Below, in pieces: positions 1 to 14,075 of a DNA stretch of 64,000 nucleotides. Location: NCBI GenBank assembly GCA_002205965.3, contig NADL03000784.1:248001-312000 (forward strand). Reading direction: 5' to 3'. This stretch comes from Kappaphycus alvarezii. Its lineage: Eukaryota; Rhodophyta; Florideophyceae; Gigartinales; Solieriaceae. The translations under genes were made by a program, and so were the position numbers. How positions within the stretch are numbered: position 1 is the stretch's first letter; every line of letters starts with the position of its first letter. The notes beneath the pieces are model-generated. The model saw only the letters and a list, made by a program, of their open reading frames with translations, made no database searches and was not told the DNA's origin.

Positions 1-3000
1 TGATTTCAATGTCATCAAATCAACCAAAATTTGGAATGGATGATTTCGTCGAACGTGCGACTAAGGAAAATTTGCTTCGGACAAAACCACGAATGACTCA
101 TATGAAAGTGATTCACTGAGGTCAACCCAGATTCGGAAGGGTGTAATGTATCGATAGAGCGATCGATGTCGAATTCCCGACACTGCGATGAATGACAGGC
201 CCACGGATGAGGTTGAAACGCTTCGACGTCGACTGAACGACACAAAAGGGGAACCTGCGCACGAGAATATGGAATTGAGACAAATTCAAAAGAGAATTGA
301 CCTTATTCACTCTTAATTAGATAGCGGGAAAGTCTGACCCGCAAATCTTCAGACCGAAATAGATGTAATGCACACTAACTCGAAGTCTTCGGCAAGGTCC
401 GCATCACAAGAAAGCCGAAAAGGTCCTCGAGGACTGATTCAGAAACTCTCAAAACTCCGCACAAAACTGAAGCAGGAGGGTGCAGAGGATGTGTGGATTA
501 CAGCCCTGATAGGTATATTTGATGAGATGCCAAAGGTAGCGGTTTGTTTCTACGGAAACAGTCCTGTCAGAATTTTGTTCAATGCACAAGGGTACCTTCT
601 TTTGGTACCCCAAAACACTGTTGGAACCGGGACAAAAGCAAATGGATTGAAGAGGGCGCGCCGTTTGTGTTTACCCCGATGAAACTGTGTATTCAAATAT
701 CAACGACCCGTAGTTTCAATTAATGTATGCCAAAGGAGTTTTTTTCTCAGATATTGCAGATATAACCAATGTCAGTGATCGAATTGAGGCGCATTCTGTT
801 GCCCGTTGCCCGATAGAGATCTCTTTGATGGGCGAGTTCTTTGTTGCAAGAAACGATGTTTTGGAAGGAATCTTGAAGGAGCTTTGTCTCCACTAACTAA
901 GAAATTACGCTAGGTTTGACCACGAAACTGTTTCCAAGATTTCAATAATGGTAAGAATTAGCAATTTTATGCAGAAAAGGCTCACTCGGTCCTGCAGGGA
1001 TAATGTCGGAGCTCGCAAGAAGGCGCTCAAGAACGTTTATTTTCAGGAGCTTGGGTATCCGCTTATTTGCACTTCAATCTCTAGCAAAATGTAAGTGGCG
1101 GACTTAAAGTAGAGTTCAGGACGCAAGAAACAAAATTAAGAGGCAATAACCAAACTGCGCAGGTCAACAGAGAGTCGAAATGTTAACATATCGTGGTAGA
1201 GGGGCGCAAGTTTTGAGGAGATATGTGCGGAAATACAAGACAGAGACCTGATCGAAACTGATTTTTTGTTCGGAAATGAGCCATAGAGGCTCGGCTCAGA
1301 AGCGTTGCTGGCGGGCGCATTGGAGACTATGATGGTATCACAGTGATGCACATTGCTCATATTGATGCATGGATGACAGCATTAATCTAGGACTTGCCGC
1401 ACAAGAAGAACGGGATAAGGAAGGGCGGTAGCGAGACTTTAGTTCTCAAAGAAATATAAGAGGAGCTTCTACCACGAGCGAGGGCCAATCTACTGGGGTT
1501 TTGTGGATCTCTTGCCGTGCAGAACTTTGAAAGAATGCAAGAAAATGACGAGTTTACCATGATTAGGGATGAACTTCAGTTTCCGAGATGCTTCTGGATA
1601 CCAACCAAAGAGCGTTGAGATGCAATACCTTTCAGAAACAGACTATATCCTGTCCCTAGCGCGGCGAAAAGCTACCCTGTCCTTCTCCTGAAAATATCAG
1701 GAAATGATTCCTTGATACTTCCGCTGCTTCTCCACATAGAGTCCACCGACCTCTAGGCTGGCCTCGAGCCGGCTTCTTAGTGGTAGCGACAGCATAATCA
1801 TCGCAGAAAATAGTTCTTAGTACCGCAAATCTAACGTACTGCATTGAAAATGACCTTTGATACAACTCTCCATCATGATGACCTTTGATACAACTCGCCA
1901 TCATGGCGATTTTAGCAACAACACCGCTTGTATCCTTCCGTAGGTTTCTGTGGTCCTTACATCCGCCTTCCCCGCGTCTTTGGTTGGCACCCCATAGACA
2001 CGCTGCATTCGGGTTCCAACTTCTTTGAAATTCCCAGCTTGGATATATATAGAGGGAAGAGCATTACTAGGGTGGTAGTCGGGTTAAAAGATTGGTACCT
2101 TCTGTTCTTCGCGTTTCTTGCCGCATTCGATGTGGTCAGCGGGTTGAATTATACCAATCTACGGCGGCAGAGATGAAGTTTGGTTTTCATTCTTTGAAAG
2201 ATGCCGTCGGTTTTAACGCGTGGATTTTTGAGTTATATGGAAACAAATACTGCATACTACAGTGCATGAGATGACGCTTTCCCCAAAATGCAGGCTAGAA
2301 ACCAACCATTAGACATGATGCGTTGGACATCACAGCCGCTGCCGCAAGCTGTCGGGATACAACCGCTCGGACCAATCCGTACGTTTCAATGGCTCGGGTG
2401 GCCACGTCACACGCCTCCTCAGTTAGTACCGCATAATCGTAGAGATCAACCTCTGACAGCGAAGATCGGGGCGAGGACGAGTCTATCCATTGTGGAAGTC
2501 GCGATAAAAGACTCATATGTTCTATATTTCATTGAACTTTCCCCCATTAAGCGACCGAAGCTGGTTAGAAGTGCTCAAAATCCTAATGGAGGGGTCAAGG
2601 GGGGCTGGCAAAAGCGGCCTCAAAAGGTATTTATGTCTCAAGTGCTTCCTATGTTGCGGATATCCAGTCTCGTGCGGTGATCTTAACCCTAGACCTGACG
2701 GCAGCATGGAAAAACGCCTTTTGTATATCTCGAGCAAGGAAAAATACCCGGAACCGTTGTCGTCTGATTCGATGCCCTCCATGTACGCCCAGAATCTTTG
2801 TAAGATAAAAGACCCCAACTCCCCCCGCCATATGCTCGCGCGCAATGCAACAGTTGATCACAAAAATAGTCAAGGGTTCCAGAACAGTGCTTCCTCGATC
2901 ACGGCATATCTAGACCGAACAGAAGAGCTTTAAATTAGAACTGAAGACACATTGAAAATTCGCGGCAGTAGATAACGGTCTTGAGTCCCGGGCACGAGGA

Positions 3001-5546
3001 ACGAAGCACAATACACACCATATGATATGCCTAAAATGCGGAGGTGATCGCCGTATTCGTTAAGAGTGTACATCGTTAACAAGTAACGGTAGACCGCCAA
3101 TAACCAGCGGATCAGTCGCCTAGAGTTGCACAGTAGAAAAGCATGCTGGGGTAGGTGCGATACGGCGGCGATTGACAGAAGTGAGAACGTACTGTACAAA
3201 AAGAGAGATATAGCGGATGAGGGGAGAATTTTCCGGCAGCAACGAAAGTTCCGCGTTTAGAAGCGAGGAACTTTTCAATAATTTGCACACCTTTTACGAA
3301 ACCAGCACCACTAAAGCCTTATACTTCAACGATCACAGGGGACAGGTCAAGGCCGCAACATTGAAATAACTGATTTCAGTAACTTTGCTTTTAAGTTGCT
3401 TGCGAGCAATATTTCAAAGCAGGGAACAGTGAGCAGATCCAGAAAAATGAAGGCTGATGATAAAGACATCGGGAGGCTTGGAGATGCGATGAAAATTCGG
3501 ATTAAGCAACGAAGTATTTGAACCATAATTAGAGGTGCCTGGTGCTGATATCAGTCTTGAAACCCGCTGTAGGAGGGTAATGGACCCATTCTTTGGCTCC
3601 TGGGAGTTTCATTGAGCCCCGGAAGGCCTTTTTTTGCAATTTTGGAGGGGAAGTTCTTCATGCACTGCCGCATGGACATTCTCTTTTGTGACTGTTGGTT
3701 TGAGCCAAAATACGTCCGAAAATTCGCCTAAACAGTGAAGGGGGAAATATTGCGATGATTTGCTGCGAAGGATTAGAGTGCTTCTATGAGATACCAGGTT
3801 TCGACTGGGTACTCGCATTAGCAGGCAAGCACATTAGCAAGTAGGCAGGTAGATACGATACAACTGTATATCAAAAATGCCGTGTGATACTAGAACGTAG
3901 CTGCCAAACCTGCTAGAGTACATACGGCGTTTCAAAAGACCATCAAAGCTGCCTATTTTTGAAAACGAACTTCGCTTCGGTTGCTAGTAAATAGCACAAG
4001 GCTAGTTTCCGAACTTTTTTCGGAAATGGTGCGAAGATTCGAGGCGCTATTTTACATATCGCGTTGGGCACGTCCGTAGAGTAGACTTCATAAGCCCACC
4101 TACATACTAAAACGTTTACTATTCCATAGTGGTTAAAGGTAAAGTCTACCATTCTTTGACCACTTCTTTTCCAATACAATTTCAATTAAAATAAGTTTTT
4201 GATGTTCTTTGTGTGACCAAGTAGAAGCAGTGGAATACTAAGCCTTCTTTTACTGAATTGCTTGGGACCAGTTGGTTCCTATCCAGATCTGTACAGTTGG
4301 CGAGTGGCATCCCAAGGCGTTCTTGGCCGTCCAGCGACATTCAGCGTGGGCAGTAACGTCCAATGCAGCTAATCTGGTGGCTGACCTCCCATCAATTTTC
4401 TAGTCACAGTTATTTGGGGTGTTGCCAACTATTTCCATTGCTCTCCATACCAATGGCTTAGTATCCACCTTTTAACCATAACAATAACGGGTTATCTGTA
4501 AAAAACTGTTTCAGTTTCGCATTTTCTGTGGTTTAAATTTCACTCTTCTTACTCTCATCGTCTTCCATATCGCAATAGAACTAAATGCCCTTGGTCAAGA
4601 AAAATCTGTTGAAATAAAACACGTCGCTGAGCCAACCGAGTCCATTATCGCGTGCTTTTCTCAATTATTTCACCTTTCCGTATGTTTTTAAGCTTCCCTG
4701 TCATAAAATTTGCCCTAACAATGTGAAAAGGCCCTATTTGACTATCGAGTGAACATATGCTGTAGAATCCCGTTTGTTCCGAGTACCCGTCCTCCCCTCC
4801 AATTCTGGCCATCGAAGCCTGATGCAATCCAAAGAGCGATCGACATCATCTATTGCGAGTTATTTTTCACTGAGAATATCATGAAACTGTACAAAGCAAA
4901 AGTCGCCAATAGCTTCAGAAGCACAATGTGAACATTTGGAAATGTTGTGAGTAATACAAAAATTTGTGCCAGGTCGTTGAAGACCACTGGTATATATATG
5001 AATGAGCGACCAAACCTTTCCAAACCAGATAGGAAGAGAGTCTTTGCTGATCAATAACCAGGGTGTTTCTCCGTCTTTCACCATTACTAAGTCAAGCTTT
5101 GGTTTTTAGGGAAGATTGATCGGAATGTAACTTCTTACCCAGAAACAAATGCTGACGGGGAGAACCTGATTATCACATTGCTCGAGGATCCATCAGTGTT
5201 CTGAAACTTCTGCAGTAATGCAAGAAAGTGGATTTCAGATTTTCGAGCCTCTCTTTTCTAGAAATTTAAACATTTGATGACGAACTCTTTCAGACCAAGA
5301 CCTTCGTCGATGAAATTCGGGAAGGAGGAGTACATCCAGCTCTTTATTCTTATTTATCCTGAGAGGAAGAAAGTCGTTTAGACGTGTTTCGAACCCAACT
5401 TTCAATAATGTTGAGGTTTCTGAGTGGGAGGCAAGCTATTGAGTCCTATTGAAGTGTGATTGATTCCAATCTGTCTCCAGGATATTCCTCCGATGTAATC
5501 CTGGTAGGCGATTAATTGTTTCCCTCATCGCTGTGCAAAGAGGCTT
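1..5546. other. AT-rich stretch without recognisable gene
   Basis: I looked for conserved motifs in all frames and recognise none. Open frames here are 60-140 codons, are interrupted and overlap on both strands. The longest on the plus strand (368-682 and 2288-2933) carry no domain I know. The run of short broken frames at about 700-1650 could be further transposon debris, but nothing in it can be assigned to a family. Confidence 0.4.
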
Positions 5547-7008
5547 CTATTTCATCTTTTCATACTTCTTGTATGTTGCATTGGCGTACTCAAAGAGCCC
5601 TGCATTGAGGTATTGCAAAATTCTTATCCTGCGCAGGTCATTACTTACGTGATCAAGCATGTGCCACTTCAACGTCCCCATGTTTGATTTCTGATAGGAA
5701 CCAACTACGTCGACAGCAACTCTCTTGTAATTTGTAATGGAATCGTTCAAGTAACTGAGGCTTCTTTCATCTAATTCAATTGTAGCTATCCAATTGAAGC
5801 TATCCTTGCCTCCATAAAATGAAAAGTCAACGTTAACGTTGTAGCCGACCATGTTGTGTGAGACTAATCTGACTAATTCGCTAAATTCCCTCCATAATCC
5901 ACTTCCAAAACTTTAAATAATCGGGCAACTGAAGTCCTAGATGAAAGAAAAAACGAGAACGTGTCTTCAGAACGAAGTCGTTCTGTGGCTGTTTGCTTCA
6001 GAAGTCGAGATAAACCCAAATGTAAATTGTGCATTGGCTCAAAGAAGAAAACTTTGTAGATATGCAAAGTTGGACAAATACCAACAAATGGAAAATTGTG
6101 GAGTATTGGCTTGCGTTCCCACATCGAAAAATCCGTCAAAAGTTTCGAAGCCTCTTTTCTCAATCATCGGGATGTTTCAGGTTTCTCCTTCTCCCATGAT
6201 ATGGACTGAGGAAAAAATAATCGTCATAGTTAAGAACATCGGTCTTGTGACCAATGCTTTTTACCGCTGAGGCAGTCCAAAATGAAAATCCTTCTCTTGA
6301 TGCTAAAAATCTGTGAAAAGGCTTAGCAGCATGTGTACTGGCTCTTAAAGAGAGAAGCTGCTTTGCCTTTGGAAGGTCTGCACAGTACGTCCCAATTACG
6401 GTGTGATATCTCCAAGGAACACCCTTTGCGTCAACCGCCGAGAATCCGCGCTTTGCAACTCCTTTCAACGTGTCCATTACCTGTTCAATTGCATCTTGTG
6501 CTATCATCTTTGATTGAACATTTGCATGCCAATCTCATTTCCGCACTTTTAGACGACAGGCTGAATCGTATTTGCAGTTCTTTGACAAATATCTCGTTCT
6601 TCCTTACTTTCGACCGGTATTTCTTCTGAGAAAAGCCCGGCGGTATTCAAGGCGTCTGTAAATGCATTATCATCTGCCTCCGCTTGCAACATAATCTCGG
6701 TCGCGTCCCTAGCATCACTGAAATTGTGGCGGTCTATTGTAAGGTTCCTCCCAACTCCGCCAAGGGAATTAGGCATATACGCAACCGGATTCGCTATCAG
6801 CCTTGAAGATTCTCTCCTTACGTGGGCGGCATGAGAGCACTTTGAGACATGAAAAGCCATTCACAGTGGAGTTCCGAATCTGAAAGGACATGGCTTTCGG
6901 GGACATCGTAAAAGTCGAAGAGATAGCTTGCCATAACGGTCTCCTCAATATCCCAAAAGAAAATAAGTCAGGTAGATGATGTAATTTCGGACACGAGTAG
7001 AAGTTCAT
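5547..7008 (-). pseudogene. decayed TNP2/CACTA-like transposase
   Basis: Five consecutive minus-strand reading-frame pieces in three frames (7008-6769, 6860-6549, 6507-6160, 6163-5873, 5852-5547) read in order like one broken protein. Upstream is a Cys/His cluster (KCSHAAH at about 6840). The middle piece has GTYCADLPKAKQLLSLRA. The next piece has FEPMHNLHLGLSRLLKQ, which resembles the 'D-x-M-H-x-x-x-L-G' block of TNP2-type (CACTA/EnSpm or Plavaka) transposases. In an intact element this enzyme would cut and paste the transposon; here several stops and frame changes make it inactive. No terminal inverted repeats were found. The family call rests on two motifs only. A different large eukaryotic transposase of the KDZ/Plavaka group is the main alternative. 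Confidence 0.4.
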
Positions 7009-9800
7009 TCATTCATAGAATGGTAATGTTTACGTTCATCCTCGCTATTTGGATAAAGCTGGATCAGGAAACACTAAGAGAGAATTGGTCGATTCACCAG
7101 CGCAAATAATGATTATTTTTTTGATTTACTTGTTTCTTACGTGGCCGAAATCATCACCATGAAAAACACATTTTCGGTCACATGATCTGTACAAGTAAGT
7201 CTCCAATTACAATCGTGTCGATGCGAATAATTTTCAAGTGCCCTTGCAAAATTATGTCATTGTCAGCAGTACACTACCACGTACTCCAATACATGCTGCA
7301 GTTATTGTGGTCGAATCGAGATTAAGGACTTCTAATACAAAGCAATAAGACAAGAATTTTTGCCAGATTAAGTTTTCTTAAAAACATCTGCAGTTGATTA
7401 GCACACGCTCAATCCCGACCGCTTTGTCAGGAGGCGGATTAAAGTCGAAACAAAAGGCTCTTTCTACTTCAGACTTCAATTCTTGAAGTGTGATGAGGGT
7501 CATTACGTACAAAATCCTACTGGGTTCCAGATGTATACTTCTCGCTTGCATGTCATAAATTTATGAGATGGATTTTACGTGTACAGTAGTGTAAAATCTG
7601 TAATGCTGTGCTGGTTTGGGCGGTTTCTTTGGTTTTTGAATTCCAAGCCCTGGAGAGAACTTAACGTTGACAGTTCAGGCTGTTTATTTCCCCGCACATC
7701 TCACTCCCTAATTGTGTGCAACGTCAAAGTAGCATGCTTCTGCCCTCAGATTCCTCGGAGGGATCATCCGTTTACTGCAACATCGTGCTATTCTTCCTGA
7801 ATAGCAATTCTATCTCATCTGCCTTTGCTGCTTTGGGTGCCGATTTCCTGCTTTGGGTTTGATTGGAGAATAATTTAGGTGCAGATAACTGGATATATTA
7901 GTATGTGGCATTAAGGATGAGGGTATGTATTGAATCATTACGTGAACTGACTGCAGTGCTCTTATTAATCACTCCTGGGGTGCGATTACATATATACATC
8001 GTGGGTGATGCTTATTTTTGGTGTGTTGTTGCGATTGCACTGCGCCCATAACCATGCTACTAACGTATACCAATTTTATTGTTTGTGAGTTGGGCAGAGT
8101 TCCTCCTTTATGCTGTGATCTATTCACAGACTCGGTACGGTAAAGCTGAATTCGCAAAGTAAGACTTAGGACGGATGGGGTAGAGTATGGGAGCGTGGCT
8201 ACTAACCAAAAGATGTTCTGTAATGATAAGTCTGCAGTGCGGGTGGCGTCCTCAATCATGCGACCGATGATATATTTCGTTATGGTAGGCTGTTAATATG
8301 CCTATCAACCGTACATATATATATATTTGGTGCGAAACTAGCAAGCATTGTTTCTCAGAAGACGGAGTAAAATGTGGATAGATTATGAGAATATGGTTAC
8401 TGACGAAATAATGTTCAGCGGTGCTATGTCTGTTACTCTGCGACGCATTTGGACCCAGGACCGAAGCGCGACTTCGCCAGAGTATGCCGTAAGACAAACT
8501 TCTCTCCGATCTTCATATGATTGCACGGATTTTTCGTTTTTGGAACTGAAGGAATATCTTTGGGCCGCTGAGAACGTATGTAGATGGAGGAATGGATCCC
8601 GTTTACTGACCAATTACTATCCTGTATTGGTATTTTTGCACCATCGCTGGCCCAAACATCAACGATAGAATTGAATAGAGGACGGAACGTGGCTACTAAC
8701 TAAGTAATGTGCTATATTGGTGTTTCTGTTACGCTCGATGTCTTGTATCCTTATTCGTGTGACTCACGCGGTATCTTATCAAATTATGGCAGTGCTATGA
8801 TTACACGTCATGTTTCACCGTTTTATTCTTGACGGGAAACTCAACTTAGGATTTCATTGTGACCGAAGACTTCTTTATGGTACAACTTAGACTCGGGGGC
8901 TAGAATCATCTACCGATATTTCGATGGGTAACTTTCCCTTGAAGGGAATGACTGTGGTATCTTGTGCTCTTCTTTTCGGATTTTTCTCCGTATCAATCAG
9001 ACGTTCAGAAGTGATTTGCCTAGGCGTTCCATCGACGAATAATTGGGTTTCGCTACCTTTATATTGTTACTAACTCTGACAAGTTCTGTATTTATATTTT
9101 TGTTTCAGATGAACGATATGGACAGAAAATAGTTGAAGATCTTACTAGGTTCATTTGTTCATGCATGAAATACACTGCTTTCTAGTATTTAATCACTGGG
9201 CTTGGACTACCTATAAATTATTCTTTTCAACATTGTCGCTACGCAGCTATTTCGAAAACCTTGTACTGTGGTATTTTACGAGGTAACTGTATATCTGGTA
9301 CAGTTCACGAAACTTTCCAGAAACTAATAGGATCCTGGGCTATATTTCTTGTTTTTGAGCAGTCCCTGTGTGAATATAATCGTCAAATTCTTTGACTGTT
9401 CCCGAGACATCAACATGACACCTCCATTATTCCTGGATGAAATTCCAAACACTCAGTTCTTACATAGTAGACTTGGGTGGTCATCATCGAATACAAAATC
9501 ATATTGTAAAGATGCTCTTGAGGTACGACACGGAATAAAAAATATTTCGATTCGTTAGTACTATTAGTATATCTTTTCCAGTAATCTTGGGAGACCTAGA
9601 AGTAAACTATGGAATTCCCACGCCTACCAGGTGAATTATTAAGTATTCCTGAATTTAACCTGGACTGCCAAACATTTTTTATGACATTATGGGAAAGGCT
9701 ATACACCAAGCTTGTTCCACTCTAATTACGAGAAATAAATAAAAAGTTACGATCCTTAAATATCTCTTTGCTATAATCTTATTTTCCCCGTGAATATGGT
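7009..9800. other. AT-rich stretch, nothing recognised
   Basis: No conserved coding signal, RNA gene or repeat is apparent. Open frames (for example 8348-8668 plus and 7969-8259 minus) are short and lack known motifs. The region may include the 5' LTR and leader of the copia element that follows, but I could not find a matching LTR downstream. Confidence 0.35.
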
Positions 9801-11689
9801 CTTAAATTCTTGGCAGCCCAAGATTTCTGGTCCAAGGACAGGTCCAGCCAAAACCAAGATTTCCGGTTCTTTTTTTTGAGTGTGTATTCTGGGCATAAGT
9901 CAAGGTTTTTTGGGACTCACTTAGGTTTGGAAAATTACCGACGTATCTATTCTTATCCTGCTGCTCATTCTAACGTCGTTGAACAATTTCCTTGGGATAA
10001 CCGGGTAACTACGGTTTATCAACGGAAGTGCTCTTGATGCAGGGTGTTACATCGCAGATTACTCGGGTTAGCATTCAATCGCCTGTAAATCCCAAGTTTC
10101 AAGAAGCGAACTATTACCACTGCACCGATTTCATCATGGCCACTCAAGCTGCGACGGGGGATTTTCTCTCTGAGTCGAGTAGTGAGTATCGAGCTGGCAT
10201 TCGAACCAATCTTCTACTGCGTTTGTGGTAGGTTTACCCCAACAAACCCTCGACTCAACGAAAAACATACAAAATGGATTCGTGACAACTATTCGCATTC
10301 TGGGTTCAGACGATTCTACGAAAAGGAAAACAATATTGAAAACAATTGCAGAACATTTTTCACCAGCACTTCTGTTTGGTACGAGCCTCCGCGCGGTGAC
10401 TGCCTAAAATAAAGAGTTCATAAATTTATTAAACAGTCGAGGGGCGATCCTCGATCAGCATTCGTCAAAGAGAATTTTAATGACTTTAGGGACTTACATC
10501 TACCCATATGAGGAAGATATGAATGACGCTGTTGAAATTTTGAGGGAAGTCGTCTCTGCTGAGAGACGGAATCAAAAATTGGAATGGCCAACATCTACCC
10601 CCTTTACAGAGTCCAAAAAATCAGTCAAGTACGACCAGCTCAGAAAACTCTCAAAAATATGTCTATGAGCCTTCGAGTGACCGAAAAGAACTTTAGGGGA
10701 CGTAGGTAGATGATGAAAAGAATTTGTCGGTGATTATCGCCAAATCTCCCGCAATTATTAGCAGAATCATACAAAAAAGACTCCATTACCTTCACAATTT
10801 TTTACGTGGGGACGCCAAGCGATTTTATTCCGATTCTGTGGATGGATACGCACAAAAAAATTGAAAGGGAGTGCAATTCCGTTTTCCGCCAGAGCACGGT
10901 GAAAAACTTCTGCAAGTCCCTCAGGATGAGTAAGTATGTCGCGGAAGGAATGGAAGTCTCTACAGTTATTGAGAGGGTTTATATGGTAACCACAAAACAC
11001 GCCCGTCAAGCTCCTATTGGTCATCGTGTAGATGCACACAAAGTAGAGTATATTTCACCGGCCGTGGCCAATTATGAATGGAAGTCAGAGCTGCTTGCTC
11101 GTTTCGCCACTTGCAACTTGAACTTCTAGCAACTGTATGGCTAGTTAATAGCTCAGCTTCAAACTGAACAAAGAGGCCAAGAATTTCCATCTCAAGTATG
11201 AAAAATTCACAAAGGCAAATTCGTTAAGGATGGCCCGAGATTATGGTGTTCCTTTAATCCTGTTTAATGGGCAAGGAAGGTATAGATGCAATTCATATGC
11301 AATACTCTCAAGCCAAATACGCAAATTCAACAATGACAGCAAATAGTTTGACCCTCTAACCGCTTCAGGATGCTTTAATCCTGGGAATAAGACTCACTTT
11401 GTTAAAGATTATACAATATCGCTCAACATTGCTCAAGCCGGAGCAAAAAACTGTAATATTAGTACAGATAGAACTCGAATATCGAGAATCACAGTCATGC
11501 TTTAGCTAAGCTTTGCCACCAGCTCTACCCACAAACGGCACTTCGAAATCCATGATAACCAGGGCGAGCAATCCGAACAACAGGTTTTTGAGAATATAAT
11601 TTCAAGTTTGAAAGCACAGATACTGAGCTTTTCCACCTCGAAAATCTCCTGTGATCCGCCACCAAACTTGCTTTTTCTTACAGGGAAGA

Positions 11690-12205
11690 AGATTATAATG
11701 CTTTTGAGTTTTATTCAACGGAAAAAAAGGATACAGCCGGCCAAATTACCACCAAGGAATCCCTTGTCACCATCTTAAGCGAAAATGAGTCTACATTCGA
11801 TGCTTCAACCACTGAAGCTGAAGAATATCTCCTCTTTAGTGGGGTATGCGTCTATATGGGAGCGCGAAAATCATTAATCGCAATTTTAACAAGCTATAAC
11901 ATATTGTGAGTTAACGAAAGTTTCATTCTCTCCAAAGAAAGAAGATGGCCACAGTTTCTACAGGTTCAGAAATAACAGATACAAAGGAATAGGTTTCATC
12001 AATGTTCGAGTCCACGTGAATACTGTAATTTTTCTTGCTTTTGGGGTTGAGCTTTTCGACATCAATGTTCCTCTTTTGGTCGGGCTAAAATTACTCTGTT
12101 TTTACGGAGATTCAATTGACTTGACAAGAACTAAGATCATTCGTCGAAATAGAAATTGGGAAAATGAACTCACGAGGAAGCATGGACACTTTTATATGGT
12201 CTAGG
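11690..12205 (+). pseudogene. copia 1 protease region
   Basis: Plus-strand pieces read YRFRNNRYKGIGFINVRV and then a run ending in FDINVPLLVGLKLL. This matches the strand pattern of the retropepsin-like domain in fungal-type copia elements, where the protease is followed by a 'D-x-x-V-P-L-L-x-G-L' block. The active-site DTG/DSG is not clearly preserved in this copy. The protease would mature the Gag-Pol polyprotein. Only the last part (12016-12204) is open without interruption, and the piece is now non-functional. Confidence 0.5.
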
Positions 12206-13220
12206 ATTTAGACAGAGAGATTATATTCACTGAAGATAAGCTCCTAAAAGCGCAACGGCACTTTTAACACCCAAAATCACAAAGAAATTTCTCGATCTTG
12301 CGACGAGCAAGACATGAAGAATGCTCACAACACAACAGGTAAACTCTTCAACGTATCGAGGAACCTTGTGACGCCTGTGAATATATTGAAGAAGAAGGCC
12401 GATTCGTTTCCGAGTTAACCCACCAAATGAGAACGTCGTGTTCAACCGCGCTGTTACCTGTGATCTCTTCTCGCTCCAGGGTGACACTGCCCTCCATATC
12501 GTGGACAAGGAATATAAGTTCAATTCGGTAGCATTTTTGCGCCAAGACACTACGGAGGAGGTTTGGAGAACCTAATTCAGTGCCTGGTTCACTCGTTACA
12601 CCGGAAACCCAATTGAGTTTCATGCAGAGGCAGGGCCACAGTTTTACTCCCTCCTATTCAAGAACCTATGTCGTTTAGCCGGGATTAAGCTTATCCTAGC
12701 CCGAGTTGGAAGTCAAACTTCGCTGGTCGTCGGTGAAAGATACCATTATTTTCTACGACAAATATACCGTAAGAGCAAGTTGGAACATCCGAATATGTTA
12801 AGATGAGAAGTACTCCATACCGCTGTTAACGCAATCAACGCCACAAATGGGCCGAATGGACTGGTGTCAACGCTTCTGTTTTTTGGAATTATGCCAAGAA
12901 TTTCACTGGCGAAAACCGAATTACCTAGCCAATTAGAGCGCAAGATATCCCTTGACGAAGCACGGAAGGAGATGGTACTAGTTACCGCGACTGGCAAGGC
13001 TTTAAAGAACTCAGGAACCAACTGCTAGCCGCCACAATGCCTCATTTGAGTACTGGTGACGATTTGATAGTGCACCGTGATGATTTTGACTCCAAGGAGG
13101 GCTCATACAAAGTCCTGTATGTAACCAGCAAGACCCTTAAGCTCAATATCAAGGGGATTTTTATTCAATTATCTACGGATAGGGTAAAAACTTACAAGAA
13201 AGACTATGTGCATAGCTAAC
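12206..13220 (+). pseudogene. copia 1 integrase
   Basis: The damaged coding path starts with an HHCC-type zinc module: a His pair in AQRHF-HPKS near 12250 and the Cys pair CDAC at about 12370. The catalytic core follows, with the first acidic block in CDLFSLQGD and HIVDKEYKFNSVAFL (about 12460-12540), the second in EFHAEAGPQFYS (about 12605), where the usual Asp position looks altered, and the Glu block VGERYHYFLRQIYRKS (about 12730). It ends with the small C-terminal barrel, open at 13037-13219 (GSYKVLYV, LKLNIKGIFIQLSTDRVK). Several stops and frame changes interrupt it. The role in an active element is insertion of the cDNA copy. Confidence 0.65.
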
Positions 13221-13236
13221 AGAGGGCAGTGAAGAA

Positions 13237-13800
13237 TTCATTTCAAGCTTTGAAAGGAATGATTCGTGAACGTCAAGGTGTGAGTGGACCTAATGAAGAA
13301 GTTTATTCTGTAGATTTAACAGAATTTGCCACATTTGAATAATTTATCACGGAAATGCTCACACCAAACGACCCTATAGCGAAGAAGACAGCATTTGAGA
13401 ATGTAAAACAACATGAGGCACTAGTCTACTTTCGGCTAAGTAGCCGAGGTACTTTTGGGGATGTAGATGGACAAAACACTCCCGAGTAAGCCAAAATTTT
13501 GGGGGAAAGATTTTTTCTGTCTCTTAAAAGCATTGAAACACCTCTTGAACGCGCACAGTATAGGTATATTATACAAGAACACAAGGACTACGAGAAAGAT
13601 CTTCTGTTTCCCAATGTACCAGTCATGCAACAAATATCCAAAAGGATGATAGTATACTTAACCGCATACCATGGGTATCAAATGTTCTCGAATTATATCA
13701 CACAGGCATTCCTACAGATCAGCGACTTGCTGAAACGGGATACATTGTTTCGGCCAGGCCTCTTCCAAAGAATCCACAGTATTTTGAGCTAAGTTAGGAT
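13237..13800 (+). pseudogene. copia 1 reverse transcriptase, N-terminal part
   Basis: An open stretch at about 13499-13792 reads ERAQYRYIIQEHKDYEKD, then LLFPNVPVMQQISKR, then YITQAFLQISDLLKRD. In copia reverse transcriptases the corresponding blocks are 'ARLVAQGHKD', 'SPTVRQ' and 'DVTQAYLQS..L.RD'. The palm motif with the paired Asp should lie after 13800, but that stretch (13800-14070) contains stops in all frames and I could not recover it. Confidence 0.65.
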
Positions 13801-14075
13801 CAATTATTCAGTTTCGCCGACCTTTGTACGGTCTTTTCGACAGTAGGGATTATTGGGTAGATACCATACGTAGCTACCTGAAGGATATTCTTGGTCTCTC
13901 TCCTCTAACTGGAGATCCCTAGGTATATTTATGGCACAAAAAGGAGAAGAAAAGAGCTTCGGGCATACTTTAGATGTATGTGTACGACTCTCTAGGGGCT
14001 GCGGATGTTACATTTTAGGCGCTATATAAGAATGGTAATCGCGACCTTGAGTCAAAGCCCCGAAAGTAGAATGAC